From Phaeobacter piscinae (GTDB lineage: Bacteria > Pseudomonadota > Alphaproteobacteria > Rhodobacterales > Rhodobacteraceae), in contig NZ_CP010681.1 in assembly GCF_002407245.1 (NCBI RefSeq), positions 186,001 to 250,000 on the forward strand: a DNA stretch of 64,000 nucleotides. The letters are read 5' to 3'. Below are positions 17,778 through 25,885 of the stretch, piece after piece. Position numbers and translations under genes: made by a program. Position 1 is the first letter of the stretch; each line of letters begins with the position of its first letter. The notes under the pieces were generated by a model. The model was not told the origin of the DNA and searched no databases. It saw nothing but the letters and a program-made list of their open reading frames with translations.

Positions 17778-18175
17778 ACATTGGTGATGTGGCCAGCCGC
17801 TCTGGCCTGCCGGCCAAGACCATTCGCTATTACGAAGACATTGGTCTGATTAAACCGCGGCGCAGTGATAATGGCTATCGTTGCTTTGCGGAGACCGACC
17901 TGCACAAGCTGGCGTTTCTGGGCCGCGCCCGCGCGCTTGGCTTTACCATCGAAGATTGCCGGACGCTGCTTGCGCTTTATGAGGATGAGAGTCGGGCCAG
18001 TGCCGACGTGAAACAATTGGCGCAGGAGCATCTCGATAAGATCAATATCAAGATCGCCGATCTTGAAGCGATGCGGGATACTCTGTCGGAGCTGGTGACC
18101 TGTTGCGCAGGTGACAATCGGCCTGACTGCCCCATTCTGCGTGATCTGTCGCAGCCACCTGAAACGGGTGAATAA
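17774..18175 (+). CDS. cueR: CueR/HmrR-type MerR-family copper-responsive regulator
   Basis: MerR-family activator of 133 residues. The N-terminal HTH starts MNIGDVASRSGLPAKTIRYY; a dimerisation helix follows; the C-terminal metal loop has Cys110, Cys111 and Cys119, matching the Cys pair used by CueR for Cu(I). It should activate the 19-bp-spaced promoter ahead of copA, forming a positive autoregulatory loop. The start is the ATG in the ATGA overlap with copA; a longer frame reaching 17549 is only a shadow within copA. Ag(I)/Au(I) sensing is possible. Confidence 0.93.
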   Translation: MNIGDVASRSGLPAKTIRYYEDIGLIKPRRSDNGYRCFAETDLHKLAFLGRARALGFTIEDCRTLLALYEDESRASADVKQLAQEHLDKINIKIADLEAMRDTLSELVTCCAGDNRPDCPILRDLSQPPETGE

Positions 18176-18428
18176 TCGGGCAGTTCAATCAGATCAGCCG
18201 ATGTTTGTGATGTGAGGTGACGCGCGGCGCATTCGAGGCCCTATGCAACTCGGGAGGGTCAGGCAGTGGGGCAACAGCAGCCGAGGGAGGAGCGGCTCTT
18301 GCTGCGAATGCGTCGCGCGCATCACCGAGATAAGGTGCGCTATCCGCGCAAACAAGAGGCGAGAGCCGCCTGACGCGGCGTCCGCAATTCTCAGCATAAA
18401 ACAGCCGAAAGAGGGGCGGGCGGAGGGC

Positions 18429-18462
18429 TCGCGACAACCTAGGCCCAAGAGGTTGTGCGCGA
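18429..18462. terminator. Hairpin downstream of the pca cluster
   Basis: Arms containing ACAACCT and AGGTTGT with CG-rich bases outside and one bulge form a strong stem right after the 3' end of the cleavage-enzyme gene (minus strand). No T-tract follows, so it may be a weak terminator or a 3'-end stabiliser. The 293 bases between cueR and the pca cluster hold no supported gene. Confidence 0.4.
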
Positions 18463-18468
18463 AGGGTT

Positions 18469-19305
18469 TCAGCAGTTGGCAGCGCGCAGACCTAAAATGG
18501 CACGGGCTTCGGCGCATGTTGCCACAGGGCGGTTGTAGCGATCACATAGATCTGCGGCGCGGCGCACCAATGCGGCGTTGGAGGGCGCAAGCGTATGGCG
18601 GTCCAGCCGCAGATTGTCCTCCAGCCCGGTGCGTGTGTGACCACCCGCTGCGATGGCCCATTCGTTGACGTCCAGCTGACCGGCACCAATCCCAGCGGCG
18701 CACCACTGCGCGTCCGGAACAAGCCGCTGCATGGTCTTCACGTAATAGTCGAAGACGTCGCGATCCACCGGCATCGCGTTTTTGACACCCAGTACGAACT
18801 GCACATAGAGCGGGGCCTTCAGTCGACCGTCCCGTGACATCGCCACTGCCTGATGAATGTGCGAGAGGTCAAAGGCCTCAATCTCCGGTTTGACGTCATA
18901 CGCCAGCATCTGCTCCGCCAGCCAGTCCACCAGATCCGGTGGGTTCTCATAGACGCGGGTCGGGAAGTTGTTGGAGCCGACAGAGAGCGAGGCCATGTCG
19001 GGTCGCAGCGACAACATGCCGCCGCGTTCGCGCCCGGCCCCTGACCGCCCGCCAGTCGACAGCTGGATGATCATATCAGGGCAGTGATGACGGATCCCGC
19101 CCATGAGCCGGGCGAAGCGGTCGGGATCCGAGGTCGGCGTCTCATCCTCAAGCCGGACATGGCAATGTGCGATGCTGGCACCGGCTTCATAGGCTTCATG
19201 GGTGCTTTCGATCTGCTCTTCAATGCTGATTGGTACGGCCGGATTATGAGCTTTGCGCGGAACAGAGCCGGTAATGGCGACGCAGATGATGCAAGGATTG
19301 TTCAT
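18469..19305 (-). CDS. BKACE family beta-keto acid cleavage enzyme (DUF849)
   Basis: Zinc-dependent enzyme of the 3-keto-5-aminohexanoate cleavage (Kce/BKACE) family, which reacts a beta-keto acid with acetyl-CoA to give acetoacetate and a new acyl-CoA. The TIM-barrel protein (278 aa) shows the metal motif as His47 and His49 in SIAHCHVR and the conserved segment IIQLSTGGRSG. It is last in the pcaC-pcaH-pcaG transcription unit, 11 bases after pcaG, with a strong GAGGAGG site. Placed with protocatechuate genes, it could act on beta-ketoadipate in place of a CoA-transferase/thiolase route; that substrate is inference. The family call is firm. Confidence 0.88.
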   Translation of the reverse strand: MNNPCIICVAITGSVPRKAHNPAVPISIEEQIESTHEAYEAGASIAHCHVRLEDETPTSDPDRFARLMGGIRHHCPDMIIQLSTGGRSGAGRERGGMLSLRPDMASLSVGSNNFPTRVYENPPDLVDWLAEQMLAYDVKPEIEAFDLSHIHQAVAMSRDGRLKAPLYVQFVLGVKNAMPVDRDVFDYYVKTMQRLVPDAQWCAAGIGAGQLDVNEWAIAAGGHTRTGLEDNLRLDRHTLAPSNAALVRRAADLCDRYNRPVATCAEARAILGLRAANC

Positions 19306-19316
19306 GATCAGCCTCC

Positions 19317-19961
19317 TCAGATATCAAAGAACACGGTTTCATCCGGTCCCTGTAGATGAATGTCGAAGCGATAGACCAAAGGTGTTTCGGCGGTGTCCGT
19401 GTCTGCTTGCCCCTGCCTCCGAGCGAGGAGAGTGCTGCGTCGAGCGGTCTGCTCAATCAGCTTCAACACAGGGTCGTTACCGTTAGCTTCATGCTCTTCC
19501 TCGAAGTAGAGCCGGGTATTCAGGCCAACGTTGATGCCGCGCGCCACAATCCAGAGGTTGATATGGGGCGCCATCATTTGGCCGCCGCGGCCGTGAACCG
19601 GACCGGGCTTCACGGTTTCAAACTGCCAGTCGCCGGTATCAAAATCTGAAATCACGCGCCCCCAGCCCCGGAACCCGGCCTCGACCTGTTGCGGCTTCCC
19701 TTCCGGTTGGGGCGTCTCCCGGTGCGCATATATCCCCTTGGCGTTGGCCTGCCAGACCTCGAGCAACACATCTTTCAGCGGGGCGCCAGTGCCATCCAGA
19801 ACCTGGCCTTCGATGCGGATGCGCTGGCCCTTGGCCTCTGGCCCCGCGATATCCTGCCCCAGCTCGGTCTCGTAGATGTCAAACCCGGCAGCGCCGGGAG
19901 CCAGACCGATATGGACATAAGGCCCTGCAGTTTGTGAGGGTGTTTCCTTCAGCGACGTCAT
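19317..19961 (-). CDS. pcaG: Protocatechuate 3,4-dioxygenase alpha subunit
   Basis: Alpha (structural) subunit of protocatechuate 3,4-dioxygenase, which with PcaH cleaves protocatechuate to 3-carboxy-cis,cis-muconate. The 214-residue intradiol-dioxygenase fold includes IRIEGQVLDGTG and LLEVWQANAKGIY. The iron-ligand region reads PGPVHGRGGQMMAPHINLW: a Tyr and a His of the catalytic set are missing, as expected for the non-iron-binding alpha chain. The ATG overlaps the pcaH stop by one base, so the two subunits are coupled for stoichiometric synthesis. Confidence 0.95.
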   Translation of the reverse strand: MTSLKETPSQTAGPYVHIGLAPGAAGFDIYETELGQDIAGPEAKGQRIRIEGQVLDGTGAPLKDVLLEVWQANAKGIYAHRETPQPEGKPQQVEAGFRGWGRVISDFDTGDWQFETVKPGPVHGRGGQMMAPHINLWIVARGINVGLNTRLYFEEEHEANGNDPVLKLIEQTARRSTLLARRQGQADTDTAETPLVYRFDIHLQGPDETVFFDI

Positions 19962-20686
19962 CAGTTCCCCTCCATTCGGTTCTCGAACATCGTCGACCGA
20001 CGTCCGCGCAGAACGATGTCGAACCGATAAGCGATCAGATCCAGTGGGCGGGTTTCATTCATATCGAGCCGCGCGATCAACTGCTGTACGGCGACTGGAT
20101 CCGGGATGGTGCTGACAATGGGGCAGCGGGCAATCAGCGGGTCGCCTTCGAAGTAAAGCTGGGTGATCAGGCGCTGGGCAAAGGCGCTGCCGAAGACCGA
20201 AACGTGAATATGCGCCGGACGCCAGTCGTTGATACCGTTGCGCCAGGGATAGGCTCCTGGTTTCACCGTGCGAAAGGCATAGGCGCCATTGTCATCTGTC
20301 AGCACCCGACCGCAGCCTCCGAAATTCGGGTCTAATGCGCCCAAATAGCCGTCTTTCTTGTGCCGGTACCGGCCAGAGGCATTGGCCTGCCAGATTTCGA
20401 CCAACGTGTTGGGGACAGGTCGTGCGTTTTCGTCCAGGACCCGGCCATGCAGCAGGATCCGCTCGCCGACCGGACTGCCGCCATCACGCGCGAAATTGGT
20501 CAGAAGATCGTTATCGCATTCTGCGATGTCAGTTGGCGCAAAGGTCGGGCCGGTGATTTCGCTCGCCGTGTTCTCCAGACTGAGCAGGGGCAATCGCGGT
20601 GACCGGCTAACCGATGTTTTGTAGTCCGGTGTAAAAGCGGGCGGGTGCCAGCGGCGGTCGCGGGAGAAGTAATCAGGGGGCGTCAT
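19961..20686 (-). CDS. pcaH: Protocatechuate 3,4-dioxygenase beta subunit
   Basis: Catalytic beta subunit carrying the non-haem Fe(III). Of the iron ligands, the Tyr in the PGAYPWRNG segment and the paired His of [10 protein letters not shown] are visible, together with the upstream Tyr of the [10 protein letters not shown] region. At 241 residues it matches known PcaH. I set the start at ATG 20686, preceded by AGGAGA; an earlier frame to 20740 adds an unlikely basic extension inside pcaC. The start lies 14 bases inside the end of pcaC. Confidence 0.95.
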   Translation of the reverse strand: MTPPDYFSRDRRWHPPAFTPDYKTSVSRSPRLPLLSLENTASEITGPTFAPTDIAECDNDLLTNFARDGGSPVGERILLHGRVLDENARPVPNTLVEIWQANASGRYRHKKDGYLGALDPNFGGCGRVLTDDNGAYAFRTVKPGAYPWRNGINDWRPAHIHVSVFGSAFAQRLITQLYFEGDPLIARCPIVSTIPDPVAVQQLIARLDMNETRPLDLIAYRFDIVLRGRRSTMFENRMEGN

Positions 20687-21098
20687 GGCTGTCTCCTGCA
20701 TGATCGTCTGTGGCCTCTTTTTCGGCGGCCATCTCGGCATAGGTTGTCTTGGCGAGCTTCAACGCATGATTGGCGCGTGGCACCCCGGCATAAATGGCGA
20801 CATGCTGAAAAACTTCCGCAATATCTTCGGGGGTTGCCCCTGTGTTTGCGGTCGCGCGTATGTGCATCGGGATCTCGTCAAAATTGCCGAGTGCTGCCAA
20901 GAGCGCGAGCGTCAGCATAGACCGCTCGCGGCGGCTGATCTGATCTGAAGCCCAGACCGTGCCCCACGCGGCTTCGGTAATCAGCTGCTGAAACGGCGCG
21001 TCCAACGGGGTTGTGGCCGCATCTGCGTTGGTGACATGGGCGGCTCCCAAGACCTCTCGGCGAATGTTCTGACCTGCGTCATACTGTGGCTTGCGCAT
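20673..21098 (-). CDS. pcaC: 4-carboxymuconolactone decarboxylase
   Basis: Converts gamma-carboxymuconolactone to beta-ketoadipate enol-lactone. It is a 141-residue AhpD-like all-helical protein with the family segment [26 protein letters not shown] and a [10 protein letters not shown] stretch. The start is ATG 21098, directly after a GGAGGAG site that overlaps an upstream in-frame ATG (21110). It is the first gene of the minus-strand pca operon and divergent from pcaQ. No cycloisomerase (pcaB) or enol-lactonase (pcaD) gene lies in this cluster, although both steps flank this reaction. Confidence 0.94.
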   Translation of the reverse strand: MRKPQYDAGQNIRREVLGAAHVTNADAATTPLDAPFQQLITEAAWGTVWASDQISRRERSMLTLALLAALGNFDEIPMHIRATANTGATPEDIAEVFQHVAIYAGVPRANHALKLAKTTYAEMAAEKEATDDHAGDSHDAP

Positions 21099-21184
21099 CT
21101 GCTCCTCCATTCGCTATGTGTTATCTCATATCGTAATTGGTCTGTATAATCCTGCAATATGGATAGTTTTATGTCGAAAATGAT
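21099..21184. promoter_or_regulatory. pcaC-pcaQ divergent promoter region
   Basis: Only 86 AT-rich bases separate the two starts, so both promoters and the LysR-type PcaQ site must lie here. ATAACACATAG and TATAATCC-type elements are visible, but no clean match to the ATAACC-N4-GGTTAA box described for PcaQ in rhizobia. Confidence 0.45.
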
Positions 21185-22102
21185 ATGCGTCTTTCGTCTC
21201 AGTTGAAACTCCGCCATCTGGAGGTCTTTGTCGAGGTTGCGCGAAAGATGAGCGTCACCCAGGCAGCGGAGCGATTGGGTATGACCCAACCGGCGGTGAC
21301 GCGCGCTCTGCGTGAGCTGGAAGCGGTCTGCGAGAAGCCGCTGGTGGAGAAGCATGGACGCGGTATTCGTCTGTCTGCCTATGGTGAAATGTTTCGGGAC
21401 TACGCCGGACGCAGCTTGGCACTGACGCGTGATGGTGTTGATCTGCTGCGCGGGCTGGATGCGGCGGAAGGATCGAAAGTCACTATTGGGGCTTTGCCAA
21501 CGGTATCGGCCACCGTGGTGCCAGACGCGCTGGCCAGTATCTGGGAGCAAGGCGGGCGCAACCGGTTTTCGGTGATGTCAGGTGACAATCAATATCTCCT
21601 TGATCTGTTGCGACGCGGAGAGCTGGACGTCGTGGTGGGGCGTTTGCCTGCGCCTGAAAACATGGTTGGCTTGGATTTCGATCCGCTGTTTCGCGAGCGG
21701 GTCACGGTGGTTGTGGCGCCGGACCATCCACTGACAAGGTTGGATGCTGCGCATTTGCCGGATGCCCTGTTCGGCAAATACCCGGTGCTGATGCCGCCGC
21801 CTGCGTCGATCATACGTTCCTCAGTTGAGCGGATGTTCCTGGAGCAGGGCATCCCGATGCCCGATGCGCCCATCGAGACGGTGTCGTCGACGTTTGGTCG
21901 CCAATTCGCGTTGGCCCATCAGGCCATCTGGGTGATCAGCCACGGCGTTGTGAGGTCCGATCTTGCCAGCGGTGTTCTGGTGGCACTGCCCTTGGATACG
22001 GACAGCACCCGTGGGCCAGTGGGGCTGTGCCTGCGCAGTGAACATCGCCTGTCCCCAGCCGCCGCGAGATTCTGCGCTGCACTGAAAAACGTCTGCAGCT
22101 GA
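21185..22102 (+). CDS. pcaQ: LysR-type regulator of protocatechuate degradation
   Basis: LysR-family activator, 305 residues. The N-terminal winged HTH contains RHLEVFVEVARKMSVTQAA and MTQPAVTRALRELE; the C-terminal part is a periplasmic-binding-like effector domain with the PcaQ-type segment GALPTVSATVVP. It is transcribed divergently from pcaC, the arrangement of pcaQ in Agrobacterium, Sinorhizobium and roseobacters, where beta-carboxy-muconate-type intermediates act as co-inducers. The assignment rests on both sequence style and position. Confidence 0.92.
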   Translation: MRLSSQLKLRHLEVFVEVARKMSVTQAAERLGMTQPAVTRALRELEAVCEKPLVEKHGRGIRLSAYGEMFRDYAGRSLALTRDGVDLLRGLDAAEGSKVTIGALPTVSATVVPDALASIWEQGGRNRFSVMSGDNQYLLDLLRRGELDVVVGRLPAPENMVGLDFDPLFRERVTVVVAPDHPLTRLDAAHLPDALFGKYPVLMPPPASIIRSSVERMFLEQGIPMPDAPIETVSSTFGRQFALAHQAIWVISHGVVRSDLASGVLVALPLDTDSTRGPVGLCLRSEHRLSPAAARFCAALKNVCS

Positions 22103-22219
22103 CAGCGACGATACGACCTATTTTGGTGATGCTGTAGGCGGTTGATCCGATGCGAATGTTAGGTGCTTTCTGCGAATCTGATAGCCTGTTTTTCTGGCTC
22201 TGACGCAGGGTCGCGTGGA

Positions 22220-22249
22220 TTGACAGGTGAAAATGTATCTCTCTACTCT
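22220..22249 (+). promoter_or_regulatory. Candidate promoter of the liv-acyl-CoA ligase operon
   Basis: TTGACA (22220-22225) is followed 18 bases later by TACTCT (22244-22249), about 90 bases before the TTG start of the first permease gene. The -10 match is poor, so this is tentative. A hairpin (GCAGGC/GCCTGC, 22270-22289) lies in the presumed leader. Confidence 0.35.
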
Positions 22250-22339
22250 GGGTTTAATCGCGGTAACGAGCAGGCTTGAGGAGGCCTGCATCGTGCAAAA
22301 ATACGCGAAAGCCGCCCTGAACGGGCAGGGGAGGACATC

Positions 22340-23215
22340 TTGGACGGAGTGCAGCTGCTGGTCAGCGGGCTTGCGAATGGCTGTGTTTACGGCCTGATCG
22401 CGCTTGGCTTTGTGCTGATCTACAAGGCGACCGAAGCGGTCAATTTCGCGCAGGGCGATTTCATGATGCTCGGCGCCTTTGTCACGCTGGGGCTGACCAA
22501 CGCCGAATATCTGCATCTGCCGTTCTGGCTGGCCGCGCCCTTGTCGATCGCGATCATGGCCGGGCTCGGGTATCTGCTGGATCTGGTGATCCTGCGCCAT
22601 CTCTTCGGTCAGAACCAGACGGCGGTGGTCATCCTGACCATCGCGCTCGGCTTTGTCATTCGGTTTTTCGCGGGTGCCATCTGGGGGCATGAACCGCAAA
22701 CGCTAGAGAGCCCGCTTGCCCTCGGTGATGTGCAACTTGCAGGGGTTGTTCTGGGCTTGGCGGATCTGGCGATCATCATTGTGACCGTGCTGCTGACTTG
22801 GTCGCTCTATCAGTTCTTTCAGCGCACCAAGCTGGGGCTAGCGATGCAGGCGGCCAGTCAGAACCAGATGGCGGCGTATTTCATGGGCATTCCTGTCAAG
22901 CGGGTGCAGGGGCTGATCTGGGGGCTTTCTGGGGCAACTGCGGCGGTTGCGGGCATTCTCTTTGCCTCCAAAGGGGCGATTGATCCGAATGCAGGGCTGC
23001 TGGGGATCAAGGCCTTTGCGGCAGCGGTCATCGGCGGTTTCGGCTCGCTGCCTGGTGCCTTGGCAGGCGGGTTGATCGTGGGTGTCATTGAACCCTTTGC
23101 CGCGCGATACCTCGCGGCTGGGTATTCACAGATTGCCCCCTACGTGCTGTTGCTCGCGGTGCTGGTGTTCCGCCCACACGGCCTGTTCAGCCAAGTCCGC
23201 ACGAAGAAGGTCTGA
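22340..23215 (+). CDS. Branched-chain amino acid-type ABC transporter permease (LivH family)
   Basis: Integral membrane permease of the HAAT (LivH) family, 291 residues with about eight hydrophobic segments. Family motifs include GLANGCVYGLIALGFVLIYKATEAVNFAQGD near the N-terminus. The start is TTG 22340, supported by GGGGAGGAC six bases upstream. It opens a unit livH-livM-livG-livF-acyl-CoA ligase-binding protein on the plus strand. The ligase suggests a carboxylic acid such as an aromatic or fatty acid as substrate rather than leucine; that is inference. Confidence 0.93.
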   Translation: MDGVQLLVSGLANGCVYGLIALGFVLIYKATEAVNFAQGDFMMLGAFVTLGLTNAEYLHLPFWLAAPLSIAIMAGLGYLLDLVILRHLFGQNQTAVVILTIALGFVIRFFAGAIWGHEPQTLESPLALGDVQLAGVVLGLADLAIIIVTVLLTWSLYQFFQRTKLGLAMQAASQNQMAAYFMGIPVKRVQGLIWGLSGATAAVAGILFASKGAIDPNAGLLGIKAFAAAVIGGFGSLPGALAGGLIVGVIEPFAARYLAAGYSQIAPYVLLLAVLVFRPHGLFSQVRTKKV

Positions 23216-23219
23216 AGTC

Positions 23220-24305
23220 ATGCGGATCCAGTTCAAAACCAGCTACGACCACGATATCCGCCTGTTTCCCGACCGTCACAGCCTCATCGTTTATGGCGCA
23301 TTGATCGCATTGGCACTGGTGCTGCCGCTGCTGATCAATGAGTTCTACATTGGCGAAGTCACAAATGTTCTGATCTGGGCAATAGCAGGTCTGGGACTGA
23401 TGTTGCTAACCGGGCAGACCGGTCAGGCCAGCCTTGGCCACGCCGCGTTTCTGGCAATTGGCTGCTATGCCAATACCATCCTGATTGAACAAGGGCTGCC
23501 TTTTGTTGTGGCGTTTCCGCTGGCTGGGGTGATTACCGGGATCGTCGGGGGCATCATCGCCATTCCGGCGCTGCGTCTGCACGGGATCTACCTTGCTATT
23601 GCGACGATTGCCCTGTCGATCCTTGCCGATGATATCATCGTTTTGCTGGAACCCTGGACCGGTGGTGTCTCGGGTAAGTTCCCTGATGTGATCCGCCTGT
23701 TCGGTATTGAGATCGAGCGTTGGACGATGCCGGTCCGGTTCTACTATCTTGTGCTCGGTGTCACGGTAATCTGTACGTTGTTTTATCGAAACCTGCTGCG
23801 CTCACCGCTTGGCCGGGCCTTTGCCGCAGTGCGCGACAGTGAGGTCAGCGCCACCGCGATGGGGGTTCATATCGCCCGCACCAAGGCGACCGCTTTCGGG
23901 CTGAGCTGCATGATCACCGGTTGGGCCGGGGCGTTGATGGGCTACTACGCTGGCGCTTTCAACAATGAAACATTTTCCCTGGTGATCTCCATCACCTTGT
24001 TGATGATGATCGTCATCGGGGGGCTTGGGTCCATCCATGGCGCGTTCTTTGGCGCGGTGGTGGTTGCGTTCCTGCCGCAGGGGCTGTCGATCCTGAAGGA
24101 CAGCGTGCTGGGCAGTGGTGTTGCCATTCCGGGGCTGGAAACCGGCGTCTTCGGGATGATCCTAATCCTGTTCATCCTGTTTGAACCAATGGGCCTCTAT
24201 GGGCGCTGGCTGAAGATCCGTATCTGGTTTGAGCTGTTCCCCTTTGCCCGCAAAGACATGTTCCGCCGCCAGAAATCCTATCTCAAGACGGAGCGCCTCA
24301 GATGA
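23220..24305 (+). CDS. Branched-chain amino acid-type ABC transporter permease (LivM family)
   Basis: Second permease of the importer, 361 residues with about ten hydrophobic segments and the LivM hallmark GLMLLTGQTGQASLGHAAF. The start ATG is four bases after the livH stop; a longer frame upstream is a shadow inside livH. The charged C-terminal tail is long (~40 residues). Its stop overlaps the ATPase gene by ATGA. Confidence 0.93.
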   Translation: MRIQFKTSYDHDIRLFPDRHSLIVYGALIALALVLPLLINEFYIGEVTNVLIWAIAGLGLMLLTGQTGQASLGHAAFLAIGCYANTILIEQGLPFVVAFPLAGVITGIVGGIIAIPALRLHGIYLAIATIALSILADDIIVLLEPWTGGVSGKFPDVIRLFGIEIERWTMPVRFYYLVLGVTVICTLFYRNLLRSPLGRAFAAVRDSEVSATAMGVHIARTKATAFGLSCMITGWAGALMGYYAGAFNNETFSLVISITLLMMIVIGGLGSIHGAFFGAVVVAFLPQGLSILKDSVLGSGVAIPGLETGVFGMILILFILFEPMGLYGRWLKIRIWFELFPFARKDMFRRQKSYLKTERLR

Positions 24306-25069
24306 GCCTGTTGGAGATTGAACATGCGACGCTGAAATTTGGCGGCGTGGTGGCGGTGAACGATCTCAGTTTCTCGGTGGAGGAGGGGGAGGTCTATGCC
24401 ATCGTTGGTCCTAACGGGGCTGGCAAGTCGACGGTTTTCAACCTGATTTCCCGGTTTTACCAACCGCATTCGGGCCGTCTGAGTTTTGACGGGCAGGACT
24501 TGCTGCAGTCCAAAGCCGATGCGGTGGCCGACTTGGGCATTGCGCGCACGTTCCAGAATATCGAGCTGTTCGACCATGCGACCGTGTTGCAGAACCTGCT
24601 GGTCGGGCGGCATCGCCACCGGCGTAGCACGCTGATGGAGGAGCTGTTCTTTTCTCCGCGCGTTCGGCGCGAAGAGCGCCGCCACCGGGCCGCGGTGGAA
24701 GAGGTGATCGACTTCCTCGACCTGCAGGCCTACCGCGACAAGATGATCGCCGGGTTGCCCTATGGGGTGCGCAAGGTGGTTGAACTGGGCCGCGCGCTGG
24801 CGTCCGGCCCACGGCTTTTGCTCTTGGATGAGCCCGCCTCCGGCCTGTCGGTTGAAGAAACTCAGGACATGCGCTGGTGGATTGATGATATTCGCAAGCA
24901 GATGGGGATCACCGTTCTTATGGTGGAGCACGATATGGGGCTGGTCTCCAGCGTATCGGACCGGGTGCTGGCGCTGGCGGATGGCGCCAAATTGGCGGAA
25001 GGAACCCCGGCTGAGGTTCAGGCCAATCCTGCGGTGATTGAGGCCTATTTGGGCGCGGGGGCGGTGTGA
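24302..25069 (+). CDS. ABC transporter ATP-binding protein (LivG family)
   Basis: First ATPase of the importer, 255 residues. Walker A is GPNGAGKST, Walker B is LLLLDEPASGL and the H-loop region is VEHDMGLV. The signature segment reads LPYGVRKVVELGRAL, the degenerate form usual in LivG proteins. An extended basic loop (RHRHRRSTLMEELFF) is typical of this subfamily. The ATG overlaps the livM stop and its own stop overlaps the next ATPase. Confidence 0.93.
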   Translation: MSLLEIEHATLKFGGVVAVNDLSFSVEEGEVYAIVGPNGAGKSTVFNLISRFYQPHSGRLSFDGQDLLQSKADAVADLGIARTFQNIELFDHATVLQNLLVGRHRHRRSTLMEELFFSPRVRREERRHRAAVEEVIDFLDLQAYRDKMIAGLPYGVRKVVELGRALASGPRLLLLDEPASGLSVEETQDMRWWIDDIRKQMGITVLMVEHDMGLVSSVSDRVLALADGAKLAEGTPAEVQANPAVIEAYLGAGAV

Positions 25070-25842
25070 TGGGGGCAGCCTTGTTGGACATCCGCAATCT
25101 GGAGAGTTTCTACGGCCCCATCATGGCCATTCGCGGTGTCTCCCTGTCGGTGGAGGCTGGTCAGATCGTCACTGTTCTGGGTGCAAATGGGGCCGGGAAA
25201 TCGACGCTGCTAAAGACAATTTCTGGGATCATGGATCCTGAAAAGGGCAGTGTCAGCTTTGATGGTGAAGAGATCCAAGGCGAGGAGCCACACCGCATTG
25301 TCCGGCGCGGCATCGTGCATGTGCCGGAGGGACGGGAGGTTTTCCCCCTGTTGACTGTTGAGGAAAACCTGACACTGGGCGCCTACACCCGCCGGGATCA
25401 AGCGGAGATCGAGCGTGATCGCCAGATGGTGTTTGACTATTTTCCCATTCTGGCGGAACGGCGCCACCAGGAGGCCGGGACGTTGTCCGGCGGTCAGCAG
25501 CAGATGCTGGCGATTGGCCGCGGCCTGATGCTGCGCCCGCGGATCATGCTTCTGGATGAGCCAAGCCTGGGGTTGTCGCCGCTACTGGTGCAGGAGATTT
25601 TTGGCATCCTCAAACGGCTGAACCGTGATGAGGGGGTGACCATGATGTTGGTGGAACAGAACGCGCGTATCGCGCTTGAACTGGCTCATGTCGGTTATGT
25701 CATGGAAATCGGGCGCATTGTCATGGACGGCAGCGCCGACCGGCTGATGGAGAGCGAGGATATCAAATCCTTCTATCTGGGCCATCAGGAGGCGGGCCAA
25801 CGCAGTGAAAAACGCTGGAAGCGCAAGAAGACATGGCGCTGA
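25069..25842 (+). CDS. ABC transporter ATP-binding protein (LivF family)
   Basis: Second ATPase, 257 residues. Walker A is GANGAGKST, the signature LSGGQQQML and Walker B IMLLDEPSLGL; these are LivF-type. I chose ATG 25069, formed by the TGATG overlap with the previous stop; a GTG one codon earlier is possible. The C-terminus is extended by a lysine/arginine-rich tail (EKRWKRKKTWR) longer than in classical LivF. It pairs with the preceding ATPase to drive the importer. Confidence 0.92.
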   Translation: MGAALLDIRNLESFYGPIMAIRGVSLSVEAGQIVTVLGANGAGKSTLLKTISGIMDPEKGSVSFDGEEIQGEEPHRIVRRGIVHVPEGREVFPLLTVEENLTLGAYTRRDQAEIERDRQMVFDYFPILAERRHQEAGTLSGGQQQMLAIGRGLMLRPRIMLLDEPSLGLSPLLVQEIFGILKRLNRDEGVTMMLVEQNARIALELAHVGYVMEIGRIVMDGSADRLMESEDIKSFYLGHQEAGQRSEKRWKRKKTWR

Positions 25843-25885
25843 CCAAGAGGCCTGAACAGGCGCAAAAACATGGGTTCAAGCGCGG

